Part shown: positions 1 to 6,266 of the stretch, piece after piece
Layout: each line of letters begins with the position of its first letter
Numbering within the stretch: position 1 is the first letter of the stretch
Assembly (NCBI GenBank): GCA_964613585.1
Contig: CAZTHL010000129.1
Location: 1 to 7,663 of the forward strand
Source of the DNA: CAZTHL01 sp964613585
GTDB taxonomy: Bacteria > Pseudomonadota > Alphaproteobacteria > DSM-16000 > Inquilinaceae
DNA length: 7,663 nt
Reading direction: 5' to 3'
The notes under the pieces: generated by a model
The model's input: only the letters and a program-made list of their open reading frames with translations
Databases searched by the model: none
Told to the model about the DNA's origin: nothing
Position numbers and translations under genes: made by a program

Positions 1-368
1 CGACGGTGCCGAAGGTCACGGTGATCACGCGCAAGGCCTACGGCGGGGCCTACGACGTCATGCAGTCCAAGCATCTGCGTGGCGATGTCAGCTACGCATG
101 GCCGACCGCCGAGATCGCCGTCATGGGGCCGAAGGGCGCCGTCGAGATCATCTTCCGGCAGGACGCCGGCGATTCGGAGAAGTTGGAGCGGCGCACCGAG
201 GAGTATCGCGAGAAGTTCGCCAACCCGTTCGTCGCCGGCGCGCGCGGCTATATCGACGACGTGATCATGCCGAGTGGCACGCGCAAGCGGCTCTGCCGCG
301 CGCTGGCCATGCTGCGCGACAAGAAGCTCGAGATTCCCTGGAAGAAGCACGACAACATCCCGCTCTGA
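1..368 (+). CDS. pccB: Propionyl-CoA carboxylase beta chain (carboxyltransferase subunit), C-terminal part only
   Basis: This is the last 121 codons of a gene that begins left of the window; codons are in frame from base 3 and end at TGA 366-368. The protein is the carboxyltransferase subunit of biotin-dependent propionyl-CoA carboxylase, which makes methylmalonyl-CoA from propionyl-CoA in the cytoplasm together with the biotin-carrying alpha subunit. Near the start of the visible part is AYGGAYDVM, followed by YAWPTAEIAVMGPKGA, EKFANPF, RGYIDDVI and the closing KHDNIPL. These blocks are close to bacterial and mitochondrial PCC beta chains. The family is about 510 residues long, so roughly the last quarter is present. 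There is no truncation at the 3' end. The next gene faces it from the other strand, so no alpha-subunit gene follows directly. Methylcrotonyl-CoA or acetyl-CoA carboxylases are less likely, because the C-terminal block matches the PCC type best by eye. Confidence 0.95.
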   Translation, partial: TVPKVTVITRKAYGGAYDVMQSKHLRGDVSYAWPTAEIAVMGPKGAVEIIFRQDAGDSEKLERRTEEYREKFANPFVAGARGYIDDVIMPSGTRKRLCRALAMLRDKKLEIPWKKHDNIPL

Positions 369-382
369 CGGGACGATCGGCG

Positions 383-413
383 CCGAGGCGGCGGCGGGTC
401 ACCCCCGCCTCGG
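383..413. terminator. GC-rich hairpin between convergent genes, probable bidirectional terminator
   Basis: CCGAGGCG (383-390) pairs perfectly with CGCCTCGG (406-413), and a nested GGG-TCA-CCC hairpin (396-404) lies inside. It sits 14 bases after the pccB stop and between two convergent genes, which suits a shared terminator. Neither side has a T-run, so it is not a textbook intrinsic terminator; GC-rich bacteria often lack one. Confidence 0.5.
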
Positions 414-441
414 GCCGCTGCAGAGAGGATGTCCGCGGGAG

Positions 442-456
442 GCCCTCAAGCAGGGC
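442..456 (-). terminator. Small hairpin just after the hydrolase stop
   Basis: GCCCT (442-446) and AGGGC (452-456) form a 5-bp stem with a 5-base loop. On the minus strand it begins 4 bases after the hydrolase stop codon. It is short and lacks a T-run, so the terminator role rests on position only. Confidence 0.25.
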
Positions 457-460
457 AACG

Positions 461-1276
461 TCAGGCGGCCGCCGCCTCGACCCACGGCAGCAGGGTGGCG
501 GAGAGCCACTCGGCCATGGCCTTGGCCACTTGGCGCCAGGCCGTGTCCAACATAAGCGCGTGCGCCACATCCGGGAAAACCTTGAGCTCGGCCCGGTACA
601 CCCGCGCGGTCGCCCGGAGCATGTGCTCCGGCACAAAGGCGTCCTGCTCCGTCCCCATCACCAGCACGGGCGTGGCGATCTTGTCGCACCAGCTGAGCGC
701 GCTGAAATCCATCATGTCGAGGCTGATGCGTGACGATTCGTTCTGGAAGTGGCTGAAGTAGCGCTCCAGCTTGGCCGGGGGCACATGATCGGAGAAGAGC
801 GCGCGGCGGACCGCGTGCTGGGACTGATTGCTGGGCCCTACGGCCTGCATCAGGAAAAGCTGCTGAAGCAGGATCGGGTCGCGCAGGGCCATGCTCAGCA
901 GCGGCACGAACAGGCCGTGCGGCGGTACCGAGGCCATGAGCACCGCAGCCGGGAGCGTGTGGTCCCTCAGGTAATGTTGCACCAGCATGCCGCCCATGGA
1001 GTGCCCGATCAGCACCGGTGGCTGCTGAAAACGCCCGACCACGGTGTGGAGATCCTCCAGGTAGTCCGCCAAGCCTGCGGTGTGCAGGAATTCGGCGCCC
1101 TCGCTGCTGCCATGACCGCGAAGGCTGAGCGCATGCGCCGAGTAGCCCTGCTCGGCGAAGAACGGCAGGAAATGCTCGTCCCAGCACCAGGCGGACGAGA
1201 ACGCGCCATGAACAAACAGCAAAGGCACGGGATGCGGCGTCCCGGCCGGTTCTCGGCTGATGACCTCAAGCTTCAT
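461..1276 (-). CDS. Alpha/beta hydrolase (AB hydrolase-1 type)
   Basis: A 271-residue soluble serine hydrolase of the alpha/beta-hydrolase fold. Visible elements in order are the oxyanion-hole block LLFVHGAFSSAW (19-30), LSLRGHGSS (50-58), the nucleophile elbow GHSMGG with Ser93, a mostly helical lid (about 115-195), the strand TPVLVMGTEQDAF with the probable acid Asp212, and VAHALML with the catalytic His239. The triad therefore looks complete. Substrate cannot be told; esterase, thioesterase or lysophospholipase-like activity are all possible. The chosen start (ATG at 1274-1276) gives MKLEVISREP, directly before the first strand, with a GGGGG stretch about 6 bases upstream. The frame stays open to an ATG at 1387, but those extra 37 residues are Ala/Glu/Ser/Gly-rich, unlike the fold. 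The gene lies 174 bases downstream of the nitroreductase on the same strand, so co-transcription is possible but not shown. Confidence 0.9.
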   Translation of the reverse strand: MKLEVISREPAGTPHPVPLLFVHGAFSSAWCWDEHFLPFFAEQGYSAHALSLRGHGSSEGAEFLHTAGLADYLEDLHTVVGRFQQPPVLIGHSMGGMLVQHYLRDHTLPAAVLMASVPPHGLFVPLLSMALRDPILLQQLFLMQAVGPSNQSQHAVRRALFSDHVPPAKLERYFSHFQNESSRISLDMMDFSALSWCDKIATPVLVMGTEQDAFVPEHMLRATARVYRAELKVFPDVAHALMLDTAWRQVAKAMAEWLSATLLPWVEAAAA

Positions 1277-1318
1277 GCGTGCCCCCGCGTCCCCGGCTTC
1301 GCTTGTTTCTTCCGCGGT

Positions 1319-1339
1319 GCCGGCAGAGGTGTTGCCGGC
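1319..1339. repeat. Inverted repeat upstream of the hydrolase gene
   Basis: GCCGGCA (1319-1325) and TGCCGGC (1333-1339) form a perfect 7-bp stem around a 7-base loop. It lies between the nitroreductase stop and the hydrolase start on the minus strand. It could end nitroreductase transcription or form part of the hydrolase leader. There is no T-run, and such GC-rich repeats can occur by chance here. Confidence 0.3.
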
Positions 1340-1450
1340 TGATCGCAAGTGGTCATCATTGTGCCACGGGTCCGACGCCTGCGGCACGCGAAATTGCGAT
1401 GGTGCCGGTCTTGCCGCGGTCAGCCGTCCAGGGCGGTGACTGGGGGACGA

Positions 1451-2029
1451 CTATGGGGCCGGACCGGCCCATTCGCTGACGATATCGTCGAGCGCCGGTC
1501 TCGGCCGCTCGTCAGGCGCTGAGGCTGCCGTCCCGAGGTAAATGAAACCGAGGATCCGGTCGACCCCTGGGTCGTGGCCGAGATGCTCGACCAGCTCCGG
1601 CTGGTAGGCAGGCCATTCGGTCAGCCACTGTCCCGAGAAGCCGAGCGCCCGGGCGGCGATCAAGAGGGTCTGGCAGACCGCCGCCCCCGACATCAGCTGC
1701 TCGAATTCCGGGATCTTGTGACCGGGCTTTAGCTTGGCCGTGACCACCAACAGCAAAGGGGCACGTTGCGGACGCCGACGCTCGAAGTCGATCTGACGCT
1801 GGCTTGCCTGAGGGTTCTGCTCGCCGAACAGCCGCGCCAGAAAATCCCCCAGCGCCGCTTGGCCATCGGCTCGAAGGATCTGGATCCGCCACGGCGTCAG
1901 CTTACCGTGGTCGGGCACGCGGGTTGCCGCCCGTAGGAGTGTCCGAAGCGCCGTGTCGTCCGGACCGGGCTCGACCAGATTCTGGGCAAGCACCGACCGG
2001 CGGGTCAGAAGGAGATCGATCGCGTCCAT
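1451..2029 (-). CDS. Nitroreductase family protein, YdjA-like
   Basis: A 192-residue flavoprotein of the nitroreductase superfamily, closest by eye to the E. coli YdjA type, which binds FMN and is thought to reduce nitro or quinone-like substrates with NAD(P)H; the physiological substrate is unknown. Matching elements are the opening MDAIDLLLTRRSV (TRRS at 9-12, FMN phosphate contact in the family), RVPDHGKLTPW (37-47), HKIPEFEQLMSGAA (104-117), GFSGQWLT (130-137) and GFIYLGT (161-167). Length equals that of YdjA relatives (about 185-190). The ATG at 2027-2029 is chosen because it gives the family's MDA start; a GTG two codons upstream (2033-2035) is also open. No clear Shine-Dalgarno precedes either. 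The gene diverges from the ABC operon across a gap of about 420 bases and is followed on its own strand by the alpha/beta hydrolase. Stop codon is TAG at 1451-1453. Confidence 0.92.
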   Translation of the reverse strand: MDAIDLLLTRRSVLAQNLVEPGPDDTALRTLLRAATRVPDHGKLTPWRIQILRADGQAALGDFLARLFGEQNPQASQRQIDFERRRPQRAPLLLVVTAKLKPGHKIPEFEQLMSGAAVCQTLLIAARALGFSGQWLTEWPAYQPELVEHLGHDPGVDRILGFIYLGTAASAPDERPRPALDDIVSEWAGPAP

Positions 2030-2450
2030 TGCCACGATATGGGTCGCAGTCCCCGAAACCGTCGTGGCTCACCATGGCCAACGGTACCGAACCTGTCCAG
2101 CCATCCAGGCGGCGATCAAGTCCGGGCCGGCCGGGGCCGGGGGCAAGAAGGGTCCGCGCGAGGACTCCTTCTTCGAACGCTGCGGAAAGGCGGCGACCGC
2201 CCGTCCTCACCAGGAATGAGCCCTTGCCTTGAAGTGAGAGGACGGCGTTGGGGCGCCGCAAGACGGATTCCGGGAGCTCGGTGTTCCGGCTCAGTAATCC
2301 CTTAACGATACGATGCCTACAACCAAGCCAGAAGAGGCAGGCTGGTTGAGCTCATGCGACGCCATAAACGACCGCTTACGACACACGGTGAAGTGGCGCG
2401 TGGCAGCCAGTGCCTCTGTCACGAAGCTTGAATGCGCGGGCACCTCGCCC
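2030..2450. other. Divergent intergenic region without a convincing gene
   Basis: About 420 bases separate the nitroreductase start (minus strand) from the ABC permease start (plus strand), so promoters for both should lie here. I see no consensus promoter, tRNA or riboswitch. Several frames are open but none resembles a known protein. A plus-strand frame 2064-2219 (GTG start, 51 codons) has high GC at third positions from about 2103 onward and reads AAIKSGPAGAGGKKGPRE in the middle; it could be a small gene or remnant. A 25-codon ORF (ATG 2354 to TGA 2431) follows a purine-rich GAAGAGGCAGG. An open extension of the permease frame back to ATG 2313 has lower third-position GC than the permease body and no membrane segment, so I treat it as non-coding. 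Confidence 0.5.
2145..2173. terminator. Strong imperfect hairpin in the divergent gap
   Basis: AAGAAGG-GTCC (2145-2155) pairs with GGAC-t-CCTTCTT (2162-2173), giving an 11-bp stem with one bulged T around a 6-base GCGCGA loop. A-rich and T-rich outer arms around a GC core resemble a bidirectional terminator. However, no clear gene ends here on either strand, so it may instead be a leader structure or the leftover of a lost gene. Confidence 0.35.
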
Positions 2451-3329
2451 ATGAGGCACGCCGTGACGCTCATCATGATGACGTCCTTGATCCGCACCGT
2501 CGTCGCGGCTTCATCGCTTGTCGTTGTGGGGTTCTTGCCGTTCTTGATCCTGTTCCCGACCGCGGCTTCCCCCGCCTTCCCGGTCGACGTTGATGGAGCA
2601 GGCCCGGTTGGCGCGTTTGCCATGGTCGGACGCGCTTTCGCGGACTGGCTGGCTTTGCTGGTATCCCCGGAGCTCGTCCGGGCCGCCCGCTCGACCATTC
2701 CGATAATCGTGTTCGCATCTCTTTCGGCGGTGATCCTTGGGGGCGGGCTGGGGGTTGCTCTGGGGAATGTCCGTGTGAGCTTGGCGACCTTGGTCCTTGG
2801 GCTGCTTCCTTTCGTCATTCCGGGTCTGGCCCTTTTGCTTTTGATGGCGTGGCCCATCGCCCCAGGCGAGCCGTCGTCCGATGGATGGCCAGGGACGCTG
2901 TGGATCGCCGCAGCATCCGTGACGGCCGCCGTCATCCCGGCGATGGTCGTCGCTGCCAATGTGCGCCGTGCAACTCTCTCTACGCTCGACCCCACTTCAA
3001 CGGGGCCGTTGGTTGCCCGGGGCGTCAGGGAGGCTGAACTCCTGCGGTGGTGCCTTGCGCCTGCCGCCTCGGCGGCCGCGCTCCGGTGCCTGCGCCGGCA
3101 GGCCGGGATCCTTGCCGGGAGCGCCGCGATGATCGAGGCGGTGTCCGGAATGGCCGGATTGGGCACGACCCTGACGGTCGCCGTACGTGAGAGCGACCTG
3201 ACAGCCGTGGCGGGTGCCGCCCTGATGCTCGCCGCCATGGCGATCGTGATCGATGGGCTGGCCGGGTTTCTCGCCGGCGTTTTCCTTCGAACGGGACACC
3301 GGCGATGCGCGGCCGGCGATATGGCATGA
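2451..3329 (+). CDS. ABC transporter permease, DppB/OppB-like (divergent)
   Basis: A 292-residue inner-membrane protein that looks like the first permease of a dipeptide/oligopeptide/nickel-type ABC transporter. Hydrophobic stretches lie at about 17-37, 82-104, 109-135, 149-169 and 252-278, with a weaker one near 212-234. The cytoplasmic coupling (EAA) loop is recognisable at about 188-205 (ARGVREAELLRWCLAPA), followed by AGLGTTLTVAVRESDL (235-250), equivalent to the GLG...RDYP block of DppB. The usual long periplasmic part after the first helix is short, and similarity outside the C-terminal third is weak. The start is uncertain: ATG 2451 is chosen because upstream codons lack the coding GC bias; GTG 2463 has a better TGAGG ribosome site, and the frame is open to ATG 2313. 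Its stop overlaps the next gene. With that gene and the one after it, it forms one operon; the substrate is unknown. Confidence 0.8.
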   Translation: MRHAVTLIMMTSLIRTVVAASSLVVVGFLPFLILFPTAASPAFPVDVDGAGPVGAFAMVGRAFADWLALLVSPELVRAARSTIPIIVFASLSAVILGGGLGVALGNVRVSLATLVLGLLPFVIPGLALLLLMAWPIAPGEPSSDGWPGTLWIAAASVTAAVIPAMVVAANVRRATLSTLDPTSTGPLVARGVREAELLRWCLAPAASAAALRCLRRQAGILAGSAAMIEAVSGMAGLGTTLTVAVRESDLTAVAGAALMLAAMAIVIDGLAGFLAGVFLRTGHRRCAAGDMA

Positions 3330-5179
3330 GGGGAGAGGGCGAGGTCGGTGACACGGCGGCGCCGGTGATGACGAGGATCGCCAGCGCTCCGCTCGCGGCC
3401 GGCCTATGTCTGCTCTGTATGCTTGGAGCCGTGTCGCTGGCCGGGCCGGCCTTGTGCGACTGGGCCCTTCAGCATGATCTCGTCGCCGAGCCGTTGGACG
3501 AACGGTGGGGCCGCCTGTTCTCGGCCCTTGGGCTCAGCCTCGTCGGTGGCGTCCTGGCCGCCTTGCTGGCCGTCTCAACGGGGGTCGCCCTGACGCTTGC
3601 CGTCGCCCCAATGCCGAAGGCGGTCAGCTCCGCCCTGGCCGCCGTACTTCGCCGCACGGCAACAATTCCGTCGTTTGTCACCGTGCTGGTCATTGTCGCG
3701 ATCGCCGGACAGGAGTTCGCGGTCGCCTGCCTAGCGCTCGGGGCCGCCCATGGACCGGCAACGGCGAGCCGAGTGCTGGAGGAGTTCCTCCGCCTTCGCG
3801 ACGAGCTTTGGCTGCTCGCCGCACGATCGGCCGGCGTCACCGGGCTCGACATCTGGATCCGGGAGATCGCGCAGAACGCCGTGCCGTTCATTCTCAGGTT
3901 GGCGGCCACGCTGGCCGGCGTGACGACCATCGAACTGGCCGGCCTTGGCCTGCTGACTTTGGCCGGATCAGGCTCGACGGCAGAGCTGGGTGCGCTCCTT
4001 GGAACGACGCTTCGCACCGACGCAGTCTTTTCGGCGACCGGGGCGGCTCCCGCCCTGCTGCTCCTGGCGGTTGCCGGGCTTTGGGCGGTGGTGGCGGCCA
4101 GTGTCGACCCGGACAGCGCCAAGCGGGAGTCACGCCGGGGCTGTGGCCCCACTCCTGCCGCGTCGTATGCAGAGCGGGTGCGCCAAGCCCGCCCGCATGA
4201 TCGTCGACGGTCCCTGCTGTCGTTCCGCGACCTGGGCGTCGCGACACAGGGGTCGACCGGACACGGGCTTGAGGGGATCACCTTTGACGTCGCGCCCGGT
4301 GAGGCTGTGGCAATCCTTGGTGGAAACAGGGACGGAGGTCGGTTGCTGCTCCAATCTGTCGTGCGGGTCGTGCCGGATCCGACGGCGCTTATCGTACGTG
4401 GGCAGATCCTGCTGCGGGGACTCGACCTCGCGTCAGCGCCTTTCCAGCAGCTTCAGGTCATCCGGGGCGGCGCCATCGGCTACCTTCCGCGGAATCCTTA
4501 TGCCGTATTCCTCCCCGGCCTGACGATTGGACGGCAGATGGCTGATCGGATCCGGCGCGGCGACGCCATGTCCGATAAGGCGGCCGCGGGCAAGCTTCAT
4601 GGGCTCCTGGCCGAAGCCGGATTCGACGATCCGGCGAAAACGGCCTGCTGCCTGCCGGCGCAGATCCCTGTGGAAGCCTGTCGCCGGGCCGCGCTGGCAC
4701 TGGTCGCAGCGGCGGCGCCGGAGCTGATCCTCGTGGATGACCCGACCGCCGGCCTCGACGTGCTGGAGCAGGAGGCCTTCCTGACCTTGCTGGAGCGCTG
4801 CTGCGGTACCCGAGGGGCCGCTTTGCTTGCGACGACGGAGAGTCCCGGGGTGGCCGCGCGCCTTGGCTCACGGGTCGCGGTGCTGCACGCCGGTCGGCTG
4901 GTCGAGATCGGGCCCGCTCGAGCTGTGCTGACGGCGCCTCGCCATCCCTTCACCTCGGCCTTCTTGGGCGCGGTGCCGGTGGCTGGCGCGCAAGAGCCGG
5001 CCATGGTGCGGGTCCCGCCCATGACGACACCAAGCGTGAAGGCGCATCCGGAAGCGTGTCGCTACGCTGGCCGTTGCGGGCACGAGACCGAGCGATGCCA
5101 ACGAAACCCCGTGACGATCGGCTACGTCGGCGCCGATCACGGGGTTCGCTGCCTTCACGCGCGGGAGCGTGCCGCGTGA
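3326..5179 (+). CDS. Fused ABC permease-ATPase, DppC-like plus degenerate DppD-like
   Basis: A 617-residue fusion. Residues about 20-260 are a DppC/OppC-like permease with membrane segments near 22-42, 68-93, 113-140, 190-212 and 238-260 and a well-kept coupling loop (LLAARSAGVTGLDIWIREIA, 163-182). After a linker (about 261-295), residues 296-617 are a DppD/OppD-like ATPase ending in the family tail APRHPFTSAFL (537-547). ATPase motifs are damaged: Walker A reads GGNRDGGR (332-339) without Lys-Ser, the Q-loop position is Arg389, the signature region reads QIPVEACRR (446-454) instead of LSGGQ-QR, Walker B ends in LVDDP (469-473, Asp for the catalytic Glu), and the H-loop position is Glu505. 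By contrast four cysteines (578, 584, 591, 609) match the spacing of the DppD C-terminal Cys motif. ATG 3326 overlaps the preceding stop as ATGA; ATG 3305, with GGGA upstream, is the alternative. It is probably an ATP-hydrolysis-poor or inactive subunit (inference). Confidence 0.85.
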   Translation: MRGEGEVGDTAAPVMTRIASAPLAAGLCLLCMLGAVSLAGPALCDWALQHDLVAEPLDERWGRLFSALGLSLVGGVLAALLAVSTGVALTLAVAPMPKAVSSALAAVLRRTATIPSFVTVLVIVAIAGQEFAVACLALGAAHGPATASRVLEEFLRLRDELWLLAARSAGVTGLDIWIREIAQNAVPFILRLAATLAGVTTIELAGLGLLTLAGSGSTAELGALLGTTLRTDAVFSATGAAPALLLLAVAGLWAVVAASVDPDSAKRESRRGCGPTPAASYAERVRQARPHDRRRSLLSFRDLGVATQGSTGHGLEGITFDVAPGEAVAILGGNRDGGRLLLQSVVRVVPDPTALIVRGQILLRGLDLASAPFQQLQVIRGGAIGYLPRNPYAVFLPGLTIGRQMADRIRRGDAMSDKAAAGKLHGLLAEAGFDDPAKTACCLPAQIPVEACRRAALALVAAAAPELILVDDPTAGLDVLEQEAFLTLLERCCGTRGAALLATTESPGVAARLGSRVAVLHAGRLVEIGPARAVLTAPRHPFTSAFLGAVPVAGAQEPAMVRVPPMTTPSVKAHPEACRYAGRCGHETERCQRNPVTIGYVGADHGVRCLHARERAA

Positions 5180-6060
5180 GCAGGTCAGCCGGCACCATGC
5201 ACCGCTTCGGATCGCCAGAGTTTGCGGGCGAGGAGGCCAGTGCTTCGGAGGCCCTGCTCCGCTGCGACGGGGTAAGCATGCGGTTCGGTGGCCGATGGTT
5301 GTCGCGCGGCACCTCGAAAGCGGCTGTCGATGGTCTTGGGATCACCATCCGACGTGGCCATCGGCTGGGGATCTTTGGCCGGCGTGGCGCTGGAAAGACC
5401 GTGTTCGCGCGACTTCTCCTCGGGTGGCTGGTGCCGAGCGAAGGCCGGCTCTGGCTCGGTGGTCGAGTGGTCCCGCGGTCGCCGCGGCGTGCTCTCGACC
5501 GCCTTGGACGGGTCGTCCAGCCGGTGATCGGAGAGGCTCGAGGCTTCCTTAATCCGGCGCAAAAGGCATGCCGGATTGTCGGTGGAGCGCTGCGCGGCCG
5601 CTCCGCGCTCAGTCCTGAGGCCGAGCGGGATCGTGTCCGAGACCTGTGCCATGTGGTGGGTCTGGATCCGCGGGCGCAGGAACGTCGCCCGGCTGAGTTG
5701 ACCAACGCAGAGTGCCTTCAGGTGATGCTGGCAAGGGCGCTGGCGGCGGAGCCGGGCTTGCTCGTGCTCGATGAGCCGTTCTGCCTGATCGATACGGTGG
5801 AGCGCGCCGAGCTCGTGCAGAGATTGCATGATCTGCAGCAGAATCTCGGTCTGTCATTCGTGCTGCTTACCCGCGATCCGGTCCTGGTCGCCGCGTCTTG
5901 CGACGAGGCGGCGGTCATGCATGCCGGCCGGGTAGTCGAGCATGCTGACGCTGAACGTCTTTTCAGCCGTCCCCTGCACGACCACAGCCGCCGTCTGCTT
6001 CAGGCAATACCCATTGATCCTCGCTTCCAGGATGTTCCCTTGGATCCATTTTCGACCTGA
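5176..6060 (+). CDS. ABC transporter ATP-binding protein, DppF/OppF-like with altered signature and H-loop
   Basis: A 294-residue cytoplasmic ATPase subunit of the DppF/OppF type. Kept motifs are Walker A GRRGAGKT (68-75), a Q-loop Gln115 followed by FLNP (124-127, cf. SLNP in the family) and Walker B LLVLDEP (195-201, Asp199 and Glu200). Changed motifs are the ABC signature, LTNAE (175-179) in place of LSGGQ, the D-loop CLID (203-206) in place of SALD, and the H-loop, where LLTRDP puts Arg233 at the usual His. The tail (HAGRVVEHADAERLFSRPLHDHSRRLLQAIP) matches the DppF end, without a Cys cluster. The start is GTG 5176, overlapping the upstream TGA as GTGA, with GGGAG 9 bases before it; ATG 5197 or an upstream ATG at 5056 are less likely. 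It is expected to bind ATP but not to give the partner a normal signature motif. Confidence 0.87.
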   Translation: MSRSAGTMHRFGSPEFAGEEASASEALLRCDGVSMRFGGRWLSRGTSKAAVDGLGITIRRGHRLGIFGRRGAGKTVFARLLLGWLVPSEGRLWLGGRVVPRSPRRALDRLGRVVQPVIGEARGFLNPAQKACRIVGGALRGRSALSPEAERDRVRDLCHVVGLDPRAQERRPAELTNAECLQVMLARALAAEPGLLVLDEPFCLIDTVERAELVQRLHDLQQNLGLSFVLLTRDPVLVAASCDEAAVMHAGRVVEHADAERLFSRPLHDHSRRLLQAIPIDPRFQDVPLDPFST

Positions 6061-6082
6061 AGACGTGGCATGCGCAGTCTTC
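6059..6082 (+). terminator. Stem-loop overlapping the end of the ABC operon
   Basis: GAAGAC (6059-6064) and GTCTTC (6077-6082) form a perfect 6-bp stem over a 12-base loop that contains the palindrome GCATGC. It starts within the stop codon of the DppF-like gene. No T-run follows, so it may stabilise the mRNA end rather than terminate it. Confidence 0.3.
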
Positions 6083-6092
6083 TGCAGCGGCC

Positions 6093-6222
6093 GTCGCGAC
6101 GAATTGGATAAAATTGGAGATAAAATCCGTTCGTGGCGACAAAAATAATCCTGCAAATTGGCCGCACATCTGCTGCAGAGGCTCGTGACGATGTGGCAGA
6201 GCCATCGAAACCGTTACAATAA
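6093..6222. promoter_or_regulatory. AT-rich intergenic island, probable promoter region of the PAS gene
   Basis: Bases about 6101-6158 are markedly AT-rich against the GC-rich surroundings and contain GATAAAAT twice (6107-6114 as GATAAAAT, and 6119-6126) and AAAAATAAT (6141-6149). A TACAAT at 6215-6220 resembles a -10 box, but it lies too close to the ribosome-site sequence to serve the start I chose well, and no good -35 is 16-18 bases upstream. I infer that a promoter lies here without being able to place it. Confidence 0.3.
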
Positions 6223-6260
6223 GAAGGAGGAGGAAGCTTGAAACTGCCGAGACGGCGGAG
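6223..6260 (+). promoter_or_regulatory. Two possible ribosome binding sites before the PAS gene
   Basis: GAAGGAGGAGG (6223-6233) is the strongest Shine-Dalgarno sequence in the window, but the only start codon at proper distance (TTG 6238) is in the wrong frame for the PAS protein and stops at 6402. A second site, GGCGGAG (6254-6260), is 6 bases before TTG 6267, which is in frame. The second site decides the start used here. Confidence 0.45.
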
Positions 6261-6266
6261 TATCCG

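Noticed and set aside
98..733. Plus-strand open frame (211 codons) overlapping the pccB end
   Set aside because: Arg-rich shadow frame that crosses the pccB stop and the convergent hairpin; no motif.
749..1342. Plus-strand open frame (197 codons) opposite the alpha/beta hydrolase
   Set aside because: No domain resemblance; the minus strand carries a complete catalytic triad in the expected order.
1902..2261. Minus-strand open frame across the nitroreductase start and the divergent gap
   Set aside because: Third-position GC is lower than in the real genes and no family is recognisable; part of it is the shadow of the nitroreductase N-terminus.
2313..2450. 46-codon N-terminal extension of the DppB-like permease
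   Set aside because: Codons have less G/C at third positions than the permease body, the start lacks a ribosome site, and the residues are polar ahead of the first membrane segment.
2291..3238. Long minus-strand open frame (315 codons) opposite the DppB-like permease
   Set aside because: Ala/Thr/Ser/Arg-rich product without recognisable motifs; the plus strand encodes membrane helices and a coupling loop, so this is an antisense shadow of GC-rich codons.
3469..4281. Minus-strand open frame (270 codons) opposite the fused permease
   Set aside because: Low-complexity Ser/Ala/Arg composition and no family resemblance; it lies wholly opposite a well-supported gene.
5056..5175. 40-codon N-terminal extension of the DppF-like ATPase from ATG 5056
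   Set aside because: It overlaps the end of the fused gene, including its Cys motif, by more than 120 bases and gives an Arg-rich shadow; GTG 5176 has a ribosome site and the GTGA overlap.
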